Positions 55,817 to 64,000 of a stretch of DNA of 64,000 nucleotides are shown here, in pieces; positions within the stretch are counted from its first letter, which is position 1, and each line of letters opens with the position of its first letter. Made by a program: the position numbers and the translations under genes. The notes under the pieces were generated by a model. It made no database searches and had not been told where the DNA came from. It saw only the letters and a program-made list of their open reading frames with translations. Source of the DNA: Thermodesulfobacteriota bacterium (GTDB lineage: Bacteria; Desulfobacterota_D; UBA1144; Nemesobacterales; UBA2774); the NCBI GenBank assembly GCA_040754335.1, contig JBFMCV010000004.1:124001-188000 (forward strand), written 5' to 3'.

Positions 55817-57025
55817 ATGCCAATCAGTTCCATAGAAGAAGCCCTTTCAGATATCAAAAGCGGCAAAATGGTCATACTCGTCGATGACAAGGACAGGGAG
55901 AACGAGGGCGACCTCGTCGTCGCTGCCGAGTACGCGACTCCCGAAACCATAAATTTCATGGCCAAGAACGGCAGGGGTCTCATCTGCCTCGCGCTCACCA
56001 AGGAGAATGCGGACCGCATAGGCCTCCAGCCCATCAAGCCCGAATACAACCCCGTCCCTCAATACACGGCGTTTACCATCTCGATCGACGCCAGCCACGG
56101 CATAACGACCGGTATCTCGGCATACGACAGGGCCTCCACCATACGCTACGCCATATCCGACGATTCAAAGGCTGAGGATTTCATACGCCCCGGACACGTA
56201 TTCCCCCTCATATGCAGGAAGGGAGGAGTGCTCGTCAGGGCGGGGCATACGGAGGGATCAGTCGACATAGCACGCATGGCGGGGCTCAAGCCCGCCGCCG
56301 TGATATGCGAGATAATGAACGATGACGGGGATATGGCAAGACTTCCCGACCTTGAAAAATTCGCGGAAACGCACGATATAAAGATTGCCTCGATTGCAGA
56401 CTTGATCAGCTACCGTCTGAGGGCCGAGAGCCTCGTGAGGAGGGCGGCTTCCGCCATAATCCCGACCGAGTACGGCGAGTTTCAGATCATCGTATACGAG
56501 AGCGACATCGACCCCCAGCACCATGTCGCGTTCGTCAAGGGCGTAATAGACCCCGAAAAGGACGTGCTCGTCAGGGTGCATTCCGAATGCCTCACGAGCG
56601 ATGTTTTCGGCTCGCTCAGGTGCGACTGCGGGTCCCAGATAAGGCAGGCCATGAAGATTATCAACGACGAGGGTACGGGTGTTATACTTTACATGAGACA
56701 GGAAGGGCGGGGCATCGGCCTCATTAACAAGATAAAGGCCTACGCTCTCCAGGACGACGGATTCGACACCGTCGAGGCGAACGAGGTTCTGGGTTTCAAG
56801 CCCGACCTCAGGGACTACGGCATAGGGGCGCAGATACTCCTAGACCTGGGCGTCAGGAACATGAAGCTCCTTACCAACAACCCGAAGAAGATAAAGGGGC
56901 TCGAAGGGTTCGGACTCCAGATAGTCGAGCGTGTGCCCATAGAGATACCGCCCAACGGAAGGAACTCGTCGTATCTCAAGGTCAAGAAAGACAAGCTCGG
57001 ACACCTTCTTTCGATGGTCGACTGA
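55817..57025 (+). CDS. ribBA: Bifunctional DHBP synthase / GTP cyclohydrolase II
   Basis: A 402-residue fusion supplying both branches of riboflavin synthesis. The N-terminal DHBP synthase has DDKDRENEGDLV (residues 22-33) and TGISAYDRA; the C-terminal GTP cyclohydrolase II has the zinc cysteines in ECLTSDVFGSLRCDCG and the nucleophilic site QEGRGIGL. I start at the ATG at 55817, with GAGG upstream, because the longer frame from 55721 begins at the -35 box. First gene of a five-gene operon. Confidence 0.95.
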   Translation: MPISSIEEALSDIKSGKMVILVDDKDRENEGDLVVAAEYATPETINFMAKNGRGLICLALTKENADRIGLQPIKPEYNPVPQYTAFTISIDASHGITTGISAYDRASTIRYAISDDSKAEDFIRPGHVFPLICRKGGVLVRAGHTEGSVDIARMAGLKPAAVICEIMNDDGDMARLPDLEKFAETHDIKIASIADLISYRLRAESLVRRAASAIIPTEYGEFQIIVYESDIDPQHHVAFVKGVIDPEKDVLVRVHSECLTSDVFGSLRCDCGSQIRQAMKIINDEGTGVILYMRQEGRGIGLINKIKAYALQDDGFDTVEANEVLGFKPDLRDYGIGAQILLDLGVRNMKLLTNNPKKIKGLEGFGLQIVERVPIEIPPNGRNSSYLKVKKDKLGHLLSMVD

Positions 57026-57038
57026 AGAGGAGATAAAA

Positions 57039-57515
57039 ATGCCTAAAAAATACGAGGGGAACCTCGACGCCAAGGGGCTGAGGTTTGCGGTCGTGGTCAG
57101 CAGGTTCAACGATTTCATAACCGAAAGGCTCGTGAGCGGCGCTCTCGACGTGCTGTACAGGCATAACGCCTCGGATGAAGATATAGACCTCATCAGGGTC
57201 CCCGGATCGTACGAGCTCCTCTACGCGGTAAAGAAAGCGGCCGAGAGGAAGAAGTACAACGCGATAATCGTACTCGGGGCTATTATCAGGGGTGAAACCC
57301 CGCATTTCGATTACCTCTCGTCCACGGTGACTTCGACGATAGCCACGATAAGCCTCGGAATGGACGTCCCTGTCGCCTCGGGCGTTCTCACGACCGAAAC
57401 GGTCCAGCAGGCGATAGAAAGGGCGGGGTCCAAGGCCGGGAACCGCGGAGCCGAGGCCGCTTATTCGGCGATCGAGATGGCTAATCTCACTAAAATTCTT
57501 TCCCGAAAAGGGTAG
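57039..57515 (+). CDS. ribH: 6,7-dimethyl-8-ribityllumazine synthase
   Basis: A 158-residue lumazine synthase that condenses the ribBA product DHBP with the pyrimidine intermediate. VVVSRFNDFITERLVSGA, VPGSYELLYAVKKAA and VLGAIIRGETPHFDY contain the substrate-site residues. AGGAG supports the ATG 13 bases after ribBA. Riboflavin synthase and ribD are not in the window. Confidence 0.95.
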   Translation: MPKKYEGNLDAKGLRFAVVVSRFNDFITERLVSGALDVLYRHNASDEDIDLIRVPGSYELLYAVKKAAERKKYNAIIVLGAIIRGETPHFDYLSSTVTSTIATISLGMDVPVASGVLTTETVQQAIERAGSKAGNRGAEAAYSAIEMANLTKILSRKG

Positions 57516-57526
57516 ATGTCTTCCAG

Positions 57527-57967
57527 ATGGGTATAAGGAGACGCGCGAGGGAACTAGCGCTCCAGTTCCTCTATCAATACGATGCGTTGACCGAGTCTTC
57601 AGGCGAGCCCCCCTCGCCCGAAGAGCAGCTTGCTCTATTCTGGGAGAGGAGCGATTCGCCGGTACCGGATGATATGAAAGAATTTTCTTCCGTTCTCATA
57701 CTCGGCGCCTGCAAGAACATCACGCACATCGATGATATCATCGGCAGGTTCTCGGAACACTGGAGGCTTTCGAGGATGTCGAAAATAGACAGGAACATAC
57801 TCCGCCTTTCGATATACGAGCTCCTTTATTTGAGCGGCATCCCCCCCGCCGTTACCATAAACGAAGCGGTCGAGCTCGGGAAAAGGTTCGGCACCGAGGA
57901 ATCTGGCTCTTTTATAAACGGGATACTCGATAAGATCAGGATCGCACGGGACAAAGGTGAGCTGTAA
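57527..57967 (+). CDS. nusB: Transcription antitermination protein NusB
   Basis: A 146-residue all-helical protein that, with NusE, binds boxA RNA in rRNA antitermination. RRRARELALQFLYQYDAL at the N-terminus and RNILRLSIYELLYLSGIPPAVTINEAVELGK, noted by ILRLSIYELLY and INEAVELGK, are the family signature. Adjacency to ribH is common in bacteria. Its stop abuts the trpD ATG. Confidence 0.94.
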   Translation: MGIRRRARELALQFLYQYDALTESSGEPPSPEEQLALFWERSDSPVPDDMKEFSSVLILGACKNITHIDDIIGRFSEHWRLSRMSKIDRNILRLSIYELLYLSGIPPAVTINEAVELGKRFGTEESGSFINGILDKIRIARDKGEL

Positions 57968-58987
57968 ATGATAAAAGAAGCGATAGCTAAAGTCGTAGAG
58001 AGGATCGACCTCGAAGAGCACGAGATGTCCGAAGTCGTCGAGATGATGATGGAAGGTGAAACAACCCCTTCCCAGATCTCGGCCTTCCTCGTCGCTCTCA
58101 GGATGAAAGGCGAATCGGTCGCGGAAATAACAGGGGCAGCAAAGGTAATGCTGGACAAGGCGACCAGGATAAATTCGAGGCACGAGGTATTAGTCGACCT
58201 CTGCGGGACTGGAGGGGACAGGCAGGGCACTTTCAATGTCTCGACCGCGGCGGCATTTGTTGTCGCGGGCGCGGGCGTGCCTGTCGCCAAGCACGGGAAC
58301 CGCTCTGTGTCGAGCTACGTGGGAAGCGCCGACGTCCTCGAAGCCCTGGGAGTCGATATAAACTATTCTCCGGAGGTCGCGCGGAATTGTCTCGACGAGA
58401 CAGGTATAGTTTTTCTATTCGCCCCGCTTTACCATCCCGCCATGAAGAACGTCGCCGGACCCAGGAAAGAGATAGGCGTGAGAACGATATTCAACATCCT
58501 GGGCCCCATCGCGAACCCGGCGGGGGTCAGGCATCAGGTCGTGGGCGTTTATTCGGAAATGCTTCTCGACCCCATGGTAAAGGTGCTCCGCAACCTCGGC
58601 CATAAGAGCGCCATGGTCGTTCACGGATCTGACTCGATGGACGAGATAACGGTCACGGGCAAGTCGGTAATAGCCGAGCTCAGGGACGGAATGGTGAGGA
58701 AATATCAGCTCGACCCCTCTGATCTCGGCATAAAGAGATGGAGCGCAGGCGATCTCAAGGGCGGCCGCACGGCGAAGGAGAACGCGCGTATCCTCAAGTC
58801 GATACTCAAAGGCGAAGAGAGAGAAGCAAAGAGGGACATAGTTTTAATAAACGCTGCAGCCGCGATCTATGTGTCCGAGACGAGCCCCGACATGAAGGAA
58901 GCGCTCGAGAGGGCCGTCGATTCCATAGATTCCGGGAAGGCTCTCTCGAAGCTGGACGGGCTCGTGAAGTTCACTAAAAATAAATGA
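57968..58987 (+). CDS. trpD: Anthranilate phosphoribosyltransferase
   Basis: A 339-residue type III phosphoribosyltransferase transferring ribose-phosphate to anthranilate in tryptophan synthesis. The diagnostic CGTGGD (in LVDLCGTGGDRQGTFNVST), KHGNRSVSS and the anthranilate-binding NPAGVRHQVVGVY are present. The ATG directly follows the nusB stop, with AAAGGTGAG inside nusB as its ribosome site, and its stop overlaps trpC by four bases. Confidence 0.95.
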   Translation: MIKEAIAKVVERIDLEEHEMSEVVEMMMEGETTPSQISAFLVALRMKGESVAEITGAAKVMLDKATRINSRHEVLVDLCGTGGDRQGTFNVSTAAAFVVAGAGVPVAKHGNRSVSSYVGSADVLEALGVDINYSPEVARNCLDETGIVFLFAPLYHPAMKNVAGPRKEIGVRTIFNILGPIANPAGVRHQVVGVYSEMLLDPMVKVLRNLGHKSAMVVHGSDSMDEITVTGKSVIAELRDGMVRKYQLDPSDLGIKRWSAGDLKGGRTAKENARILKSILKGEEREAKRDIVLINAAAAIYVSETSPDMKEALERAVDSIDSGKALSKLDGLVKFTKNK

Positions 58988-59793
58988 CGGTATCGCTTGC
59001 GGATATGATTCTCGACAGAATTCTTGAAAACAAGAGGTCGGAAGTAAAAAAGTCGAAGGAGACGCGCACGCTCGCATCGATCGAGCGCGAGCTTAACGGC
59101 GCGCTTCCGGCCCGTGATTTTTATAAGGCCCTCGTCGACGGTGCCCGCATCAGGATAATCGCCGAGGTAAAAAAGGCATCGCCTTCCAAGGGGGTATTGA
59201 GGGGAGACTTCGATCCCGTGAAGATCGCGCTCGGCTACGAGAAAGGAGGCGCTGCGGCTTTGTCGGTCCTCACGGACGAGAAATTCTTTATGGGGAGCCT
59301 CTCGTATCTTCGGGCGATCGGAGAGGCAGTCGATATCCCTCTCCTGAGGAAGGACTTCATCATCGACCCCTATCAGGTCTACGAGGCGAGGCTTTACGGG
59401 GCGGACGCCGTCCTCCTCATCGTCTCGGCCCTTGCACAGGACGAGCTTAAGGAGCTGCTCGGCCTCGCTCACTCTCTCGGCATGAACGCTGTCGTGGAGG
59501 TTCACGACGAGAGGGAGTTGGATATGGCGCTTGACGCCGGGAGCAGGATAATCGGAATAAACAACCGGGATTTGAGGACGTTCGAGGTCGACCTCGGAGT
59601 TTCCGCCAGGCTCTCGCGGAATATACCTGAAGGAGTGATTGCTATCGCCGAAAGCGGGATAAGCTCGCGCGATGATATAAAGAAGCTCATGGCGCAAGGC
59701 GTCCGTGTTTTCCTCATAGGCGAGACGTTCATGAAGGCTGCCGACCCCGGCCTTGAATTAAAGAACCTCCTCTCGTCCCTTCAATCTTCCTAA
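58984..59793 (+). CDS. trpC: Indole-3-glycerol phosphate synthase
   Basis: A 269-residue TIM barrel forming indole-glycerol-phosphate. Catalytic residues are visible in AEVKKASPSKG (Lys, Glu), LLRKDFI (Lys), NNRDLRTF and AESGISSRDD. ATGA overlap with trpD. It is the last gene of the ribBA-ribH-nusB-trpD-trpC operon; trpE, trpG, trpF, trpA and trpB are elsewhere. Confidence 0.95.
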   Translation: MTVSLADMILDRILENKRSEVKKSKETRTLASIERELNGALPARDFYKALVDGARIRIIAEVKKASPSKGVLRGDFDPVKIALGYEKGGAAALSVLTDEKFFMGSLSYLRAIGEAVDIPLLRKDFIIDPYQVYEARLYGADAVLLIVSALAQDELKELLGLAHSLGMNAVVEVHDERELDMALDAGSRIIGINNRDLRTFEVDLGVSARLSRNIPEGVIAIAESGISSRDDIKKLMAQGVRVFLIGETFMKAADPGLELKNLLSSLQSS

Positions 59794-59815
59794 TCCATCA
59801 GCTGTTCGTCTTTCG

Positions 59816-59876
59816 CACACGCTGTGTGGCGCAGAACCTGCGCTCGTATACGATTCTCCTGTACCTCTTCTGCATA
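59816..59876 (+). repeat. Swapped-hairpin element, copy 5 (double hairpin)
   Basis: Hairpin CACAC-GCT-GTGTG (59816-59828) is followed directly by GCGCAG-AAC-CTGCGC (59829-59843), then the right flank TCGTATACGATTCTCC with CTCTTCTGCATAA. The flank matches copy 3; the adjacent hairpin is new. The usual left flank is missing and trpC ends 22 bases upstream. Confidence 0.6.
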
Positions 59877-60365
59877 AATCAGCAACGAAGCACAACCCGT
59901 TCGTCCTGAGCCTGTCGAAGGGTACAGTTTTTATTCCCTCTCCCCACTGAGGGAGAGGGATAGGGTGAGGGGGTATATCGGTATTTTGTCTCCCTTAATT
60001 ACTTTTCTGAGCAACGGTTCTGAGCAAGTAACGGATTCGAACGAGTAACAGTTGCGAACGAGTGAGCAATTGGTCACAGCTGGCTGATTGCAACGATGCT
60101 TATGCCTGGGAACACCCTGACGAAGCCAATACAATCCGGACTCTTCAGGCTGAATACGCAGACATTTATGTGCATGGGATGATCTATCGAAGTCAAAATA
60201 AACTGGTCTCTGACGGCTGAGTGCACAAACCTTTTTTGCTCTCCGCACTATTGAATCAGAAGCCAAATTAGCAAGAAACGGACGCCATTGGCTGAATCCA
60301 ATGATCTAACTATTCTTTGCATATTCATTTATCAAGCCGAAATATTCAGGGTCTCGTCTTTTTCA

Positions 60366-60403
60366 TGAGATTGCCGCGGCTCCTTTGGAGCCTCGCAATG
60401 ACA
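60366..60403 (-). repeat. GCAATC/GCGAGG dispersed repeat
   Basis: TGAGATTGCCGCGG, a GGCTCC-TTT-GGAGCC hairpin, then CTCGCAATGACA. An inverted, diverged copy is at 45848-45881 in island E. This word pair is common in intergenic repeats of environmental genomes. Confidence 0.65.
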
Positions 60404-60612
60404 GGTAAAGAAAAGATCGCGCCAAGCCTGTCCTGAGCAAGGTCGAAGTAATGGCACTCCTACTGAAACGAGTCATAACTCCGTAGGAGCGGCTTCCAGC
60501 CGCGATTCCTTTCATCACCTCCTTCTGCCGTCTGTGTGGTTCTTGAGTAAAGTGTAAACGCAACCAAAAAATATCCTATCATTCGGCCCCATCCGATATA
60601 TAGTTTTATAAA

Positions 60613-60936
60613 ATGCCACAGGGTAAGAAAAGGAAAAATCCCGTACTCGCGCTCGTGCTTTCGGGTTTGCTTCCGGGACTCGGGCAGCTATACAACAACC
60701 AGATACCGAAGGGGCTTGTCTTCTTTGCGCTCAACATCGTCCTCAGCTTTTTTTCTTACGAACCTTTTGTCTACTTTCTGAAATCCTGGGGGTCGTTTCA
60801 GGATACGCCTCCCGATATGTCTCAGCTCCTCAAACTGCTTATTTACTCCGCGGCGGCGACCGTAATACTGATAGCGGCCATGATCGACGCTAAGAAGAGC
60901 GCTGATAAAATAAATGACCTGAGTGTGGCGACCTGA
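60613..60936 (+). CDS. Small membrane protein (TM2/DUF5683-like)
   Basis: A 107-residue protein with three hydrophobic segments. The N-terminal KRKNPVLALVLSGLLPGLGQLYNNQIPKG region, noted by SGLLPGLGQLYN, matches the small 'TM2-like' or DUF5683-like family whose GLGQxYxG turn joins two membrane helices. Function unknown. TATATA nine bases before the ATG and no ribosome site again hint at a short leader. Confidence 0.7.
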   Translation: MPQGKKRKNPVLALVLSGLLPGLGQLYNNQIPKGLVFFALNIVLSFFSYEPFVYFLKSWGSFQDTPPDMSQLLKLLIYSAAATVILIAAMIDAKKSADKINDLSVAT

Positions 60937-60971
60937 CCGGTTTTTTTTCTTTATATTATGCCGGCTGCGTC

Positions 60972-61001
60972 TTGACAATCATTCTCTTACGAGATTATTA
61001 T
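60972..61001 (+). promoter_or_regulatory. Sigma-70 promoter of the efflux operon
   Basis: Perfect TTGACA (60972-60977), 18-base spacer and TATTAT (60996-61001), about 75 bases before the TolC-family gene. No repressor gene is adjacent. Confidence 0.6.
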
Positions 61002-61077
61002 TTCGTGTAGTTTCTTGGTGCTTTTTCAACGGAGCGCGGGAGCTTAAACCGCCTTACACCTTAATCCTTCTGATCTG

Positions 61078-62598
61078 ATGTGGAGATTCGATTTGCCAAG
61101 CTCGAAATCTGTGATTCTGTATGCCATCATCATTTTATCCGCACTGGTTCTCTCCTGCTCTCACGGCCTTCCCGAATTAAACCCCTACAAGGAAGCGTCC
61201 TCCGCCCCCGGGGTGGAATGGAAGCCATCCGAAAAGGAGTTACGTGAATCGTTTCAGCTCGAAGAATTGCCGGCAATACCTGAGGACCTGAAATCCGATT
61301 CCGGGAACCTCGACCTCTCACAGCTCGTGGACGTCGCGCTTATAAACAACCCTACCACGCAGGTGGCATGGGAGGACGCGAGGGCAGCCGCAGCCGCCTG
61401 GGCTGAATCGAGGGGTCTCTACTACCCGCATATTGGAGGTACTGCTAAATACGCTTATGCCAAAGGAGGCGGATCGTCGGTTGGGACCGATCCCTATCAG
61501 GAGCAGTACGGCAATGTCGGTCTTACCCTCAATTATCTTCTTTTTGATTTCGGGGGACGCGAAGCAGAGATCGACGCCGCCCGCCTTGCGCTTATTAACG
61601 CGAACTGGAACCAGAACCAGGCGATCCAGAACGTGCTTCAGGCCGTAGCAGTGTCTTTTTACAACTACATAGGCAGCAAGGCGCTTGTAATAGCGGACGA
61701 AGCGAGTCTTGAGGACGCCAGGACGAGCCTCGACGCCGCCAAGCTAAGGCTCGAGGCTGGCGTTGGCACTCTTCCCGACGTGCTCCAGGCCCAGGCGCAA
61801 ATGGCCCAGGTCGAGCTCGATCTCGTCGACGCGAAGGGGAACGTGGAGATAAATCGCGGTTTGCTCGCGACCTCTGTGGGCTGGCCTGCGAACACCGTAT
61901 TCGACGTGGACGGCGATCTGAGCGAGCTGCCCGTCGCTGCGATAAGCGATAATGTCGACAACCTCATAGCGCTCGCGATGAAGAACAGGCCGGACCTGGC
62001 AGCGGTCCAGGCGACGGTCAGACGCAGGGAAGCGTTGTTATGGGAAGCCAAATCCCAGTTTTTCCCCGAAATCTCCGCCACTGCCCAGCTCCTCAGATGG
62101 TGGGTGAGGCCGGAAGGGGAAGACAACGAGTTCTTCACGAACTATCTGGTGGGGCTTCAGCTTCAGATGCCGATATTCCAGGGATTTCAGATTTTGAACT
62201 CCGTACGCAGAGCTAAAGCACAGCTCGAATCCGCGCGCGCCGCGCTCGAGCTCCAGGAGCAGATCGTCATAAACGAGGTCTGGAATTCTTATTACACTTT
62301 TACCACGGCCGTCCAGTCGCTCCAGGCGGCCGACAGTCTCGTCGCGAGCGCCGAGGAGTCCTATAACGCTTCGCTTGCCCGTTTTAAGGCGGGCGTAGGC
62401 GATATCGTGGAGCTTCTCAATGCTCAGGCCACGCTAGCTCAGGCGAGGGCGGAGCAGGTACAGTCAAAAACGGACATATTCACGTCTTACGCCGATCTAA
62501 TAAATGCGATCGGCACGGATCTTCCGACCCCGGGCATGCCCGAGGAGCTGAGCCCGGCTGAAGAAGGAGGTAATAATCAGGATGATGAATCGAAATAG
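61078..62598 (+). CDS. TolC-family outer-membrane efflux lipoprotein
   Basis: A 506-residue outer-membrane channel of the TolC/NodT type. A signal peptide with lipobox LVLSC (Cys27) precedes two tandem outer-membrane-efflux repeats rich in long Ala-containing helices (for example LRLEAGVGTLPDVLQAQAQ and ARFKAGVGDIVELLNAQATL, the paired helix turns). It exports substrate delivered by the adaptor and pump encoded next. Placing the channel first in the operon is less usual than adaptor-pump-channel. Confidence 0.9.
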   Translation: MWRFDLPSSKSVILYAIIILSALVLSCSHGLPELNPYKEASSAPGVEWKPSEKELRESFQLEELPAIPEDLKSDSGNLDLSQLVDVALINNPTTQVAWEDARAAAAAWAESRGLYYPHIGGTAKYAYAKGGGSSVGTDPYQEQYGNVGLTLNYLLFDFGGREAEIDAARLALINANWNQNQAIQNVLQAVAVSFYNYIGSKALVIADEASLEDARTSLDAAKLRLEAGVGTLPDVLQAQAQMAQVELDLVDAKGNVEINRGLLATSVGWPANTVFDVDGDLSELPVAAISDNVDNLIALAMKNRPDLAAVQATVRRREALLWEAKSQFFPEISATAQLLRWWVRPEGEDNEFFTNYLVGLQLQMPIFQGFQILNSVRRAKAQLESARAALELQEQIVINEVWNSYYTFTTAVQSLQAADSLVASAEESYNASLARFKAGVGDIVELLNAQATLAQARAEQVQSKTDIFTSYADLINAIGTDLPTPGMPEELSPAEEGGNNQDDESK

Positions 62599-63766
62599 AT
62601 CGATACCGGCCCGCCCGGATTTATTAAAAGCAGCGTCGCTTCTCACGCTCCTGGTTTTCATCCTTACGGGGTGCGGCAAGGATGAGAAGAAAGCCCCTCC
62701 CGCTATGCCGGTTATAGTGGCTGAAGTGAAGTCCGAGACTGTTCCCCTTTATCTCGAGTACGTCGGGACCACCCAATCCATTCAGACTGTCGACATCAAT
62801 GCGAGGGTCGAAGGGTTTCTCGTCAAGAGGGCGTTCAAGGACGGCGCCGATCTTGAGGAAGGGGACCTGCTGTTTGTTATAGACACCAGGCCGTTCGAGG
62901 CCTCTCTCCAGCAGGCCCAGGCCCAGCTTGCCGAGGACAGGGCCGCCCTCGCATATGCCGAAGAACAGGTGAGGCGCTATAAGCCCATAGTGGAAAAGGA
63001 ATACATCACGCAGGATACATACGACGGCTATGTAACGAAAGCCGCCGAGGCGAGGGCCGCGGTGGAGGCCGACATGGCCAACGTTACGCAGGCGAAGCTC
63101 AACCTGAGCTACTGTACTATGTATGCGCCTTTCGACGGGCGCATCGGGAGGAGGTACGTGGACGTCGGCAACCTGGTCGGCGCAGCGGGCGCTCCCACGA
63201 AGCTCGCCACCATGGTCCAGCTTGACCCGATGTACGTATATTTCAGCGTCGCCGAGCGCGACATACCCCAGATATTCGAGGAGCACAGCAAGAACGACCT
63301 GACTGTAAGCATCGTGCTGCCCGACGAAAGCAAGCATCCGGAGGACGGCACGATCGATTTCATCAACAACGAGGTCGACGTCAATACGGGGACTATGGAG
63401 ATGAGGGCTGTAGTTCCTAACAGCTCCAAGACCATGCTCCCGGGGCAGTTCGTAAAGGTCCAGCTTCTCCTCAAGGAACAGCCTGGCGCGCTTCTTGTTC
63501 CGCAGCAGGCGATAGGCGAGTTCCAGGGACAGCAATACGTGTACGTCGTCGGCCCCGACAACAAGGTCGAATACAGGAACGTTACGACCGGCTCCGAGTA
63601 CAAGGAGCTCGTCGTTGTCGAGGCCGGGGTCAAAGCGGGAGAAAAGGTCATAACGGAAGGCCTTCAGAAGGTCAAGCCCGGCATGACCGTCGTGCCCGAG
63701 ACCGCTTCCCGGAAATCTCAGGAATCCTCTCCCCACCCTTCGCCACCTGGGGAAAAGGACAAATAA
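62582..63766 (+). CDS. RND efflux periplasmic adaptor lipoprotein
   Basis: A 394-residue membrane-fusion protein (AcrA/MexA type): lipobox LTGC (Cys31), lipoyl half-motifs around VDINARVEGFL and LSYCTMYAPFDGRIG, a coiled-coil hairpin (about 100-150), beta-barrel and membrane-proximal domains. It links the inner-membrane pump to the TolC protein. It overlaps the previous gene by 17 bases with AAGGAGG upstream. The last 20 residues are Ser/Pro/Lys-rich. Confidence 0.93.
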   Translation: MMNRNRSIPARPDLLKAASLLTLLVFILTGCGKDEKKAPPAMPVIVAEVKSETVPLYLEYVGTTQSIQTVDINARVEGFLVKRAFKDGADLEEGDLLFVIDTRPFEASLQQAQAQLAEDRAALAYAEEQVRRYKPIVEKEYITQDTYDGYVTKAAEARAAVEADMANVTQAKLNLSYCTMYAPFDGRIGRRYVDVGNLVGAAGAPTKLATMVQLDPMYVYFSVAERDIPQIFEEHSKNDLTVSIVLPDESKHPEDGTIDFINNEVDVNTGTMEMRAVVPNSSKTMLPGQFVKVQLLLKEQPGALLVPQQAIGEFQGQQYVYVVGPDNKVEYRNVTTGSEYKELVVVEAGVKAGEKVITEGLQKVKPGMTVVPETASRKSQESSPHPSPPGEKDK

Positions 63767-63802
63767 TACAGGGTTCTTTGCAATCATTTAAGGAGATCTG
63801 TT

Positions 63803-64000
63803 TTGGTTGATTTTTTTATACAGCGTCCAGTTCTGGCCACAGTAGTCGCAATATTGATAACACTCGTCGGCGCTATTTCCATACCCATACTGCCGGTTGC
63901 TCAGTTCCCCGACATCGCCCCCCCGACCGTCAACGTTTCGGCGACTTACACGGGCGCGAGCGCCGAGGTCGTTGAGACGACAGTCACCGACCCTATAGAA
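63803..64000 (+). CDS. RND efflux pump permease, N-terminal part (runs off the window)
   Basis: The first 66 codons of an AcrB/HAE1-type proton-driven pump: FFIQRPVLATVVAILITLVG, IPILPVAQFPDIAPPTVNV and TYTGASAEVVETTV are the conserved start of this family. The start is TTG at 63803 with AGGAG seven bases upstream. The remaining roughly 970 residues lie beyond base 64000. Third gene of the TolC-adaptor-pump operon. Confidence 0.92.
   Translation, partial: MVDFFIQRPVLATVVAILITLVGAISIPILPVAQFPDIAPPTVNVSATYTGASAEVVETTVTDPIE

Larger units (their letters stand above)
59794..60612. repeat. Repeat island F
   Basis: The longest gene-free stretch. In order: swapped-hairpin element copy 5 (59816-59876); CTGAGCCTGTCGAAGG (59905-59922); CCCTCTCCC/GGGAGAGGG palindrome (59936-59959); a 400-base tract (59970-60365) with no clear gene, containing degraded repeats such as GGCTGATTGCA shared with island D; a TGAGATTGCC...GCAATGACA element (60366-60403); a CCTGTCCTGAGCAAGGTCGAAG variant (60426-60448); and a TAGGAGCGGCTTCCAGCCG hairpin (60484-60502). 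Confidence 0.7.

Noticed and set aside
59931-60266. 111-codon frame on the minus strand in island F
   Set aside because: Begins in repeat-derived sequence and overlaps the CCCTCTCCC palindrome; low-complexity and no family pattern.
59794-60612. Insertion sequence or prophage remnant in island F
   Set aside because: No transposase or integrase motif and no pair of terminal inverted repeats bounding the stretch.

Overview
The window is a chromosomal segment of a Gram-negative bacterium, GC in the mid-50s % by eye, with frequent AGG (Arg) and ATA (Ile) codons. Outer-envelope genes (TamB-like protein, two RlpA proteins, LysM protein, TolC/adaptor/RND efflux) show two membranes. Menaquinone comes from the futalosine route (mqnA, mqnD), and cofC plus an LLM-type flavin/F420 oxidoreductase suggest cofactor F420. 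meaB and mce point to a methylmalonyl-CoA pathway. This mix fits an uncultivated deltaproteobacterium-like lineage; Candidatus Dadabacteria is one possibility I cannot confirm. I found no rRNA, tRNA, CRISPR, phage or transposase gene.

Layout: 1-5000 holds the end of a membrane pyrophosphatase, an APC permease, a DUF456 protein, pheS (without pheT) and dcd. 5-10.7 kb: gyrB, a cupin protein, then an isolated nuoG-nuoH pair on the minus strand. 10.9-24.3 kb: tamB-like gene, an aminotransferase, two rlpA genes, a dapF homologue whose two catalytic cysteines are serines, an amidohydrolase, a gamma-glutamylcyclotransferase/N-formylglutamate-amidohydrolase-like fusion, a large FAD/Fe-S dehydrogenase and cofC. 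24.3-30.9 kb (minus): aldehyde dehydrogenase, mqnA-mqnD, and a cluster of a secreted protein, hisA, hisF and dgt. 31-37.9 kb: EVE-domain protein, meaB, an exported protein-isoaspartate methyltransferase, LysM protein, RNase G, an Ig-like lipoprotein, a thioesterase and mce. 38.3-47.5 kb: DASS transporter, stand-alone LigD-phosphoesterase-like protein, coaX, VWA membrane protein, M29 aminopeptidase, LLM oxidoreductase and a sigma-70 factor. 48-55.6 kb: sugar-nucleotide epimerase, two tiny coupled genes, a guaB-guaA unit, zinc-ribbon/DUF3426 protein and ApbE. 55.7-59.8 kb is one compact plus-strand operon ribBA-ribH-nusB-trpD-trpC. 61-64 kb is a tripartite efflux operon that runs off the window.

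Most gene junctions are tight. The exceptions are six islands of 0.4-0.8 kb (1618-2141, 3825-4287, 37864-38291, 39633-40187, 45777-46300, 59794-60612) filled with a mosaic of the same short repeated, mostly palindromic modules. One module keeps its flanks while the hairpin inside it is replaced by unrelated but still self-complementary sequence. That is the least explained structure in the window, followed by the Ser/Ser DapF homologue and the GGCT/amidohydrolase fusion.
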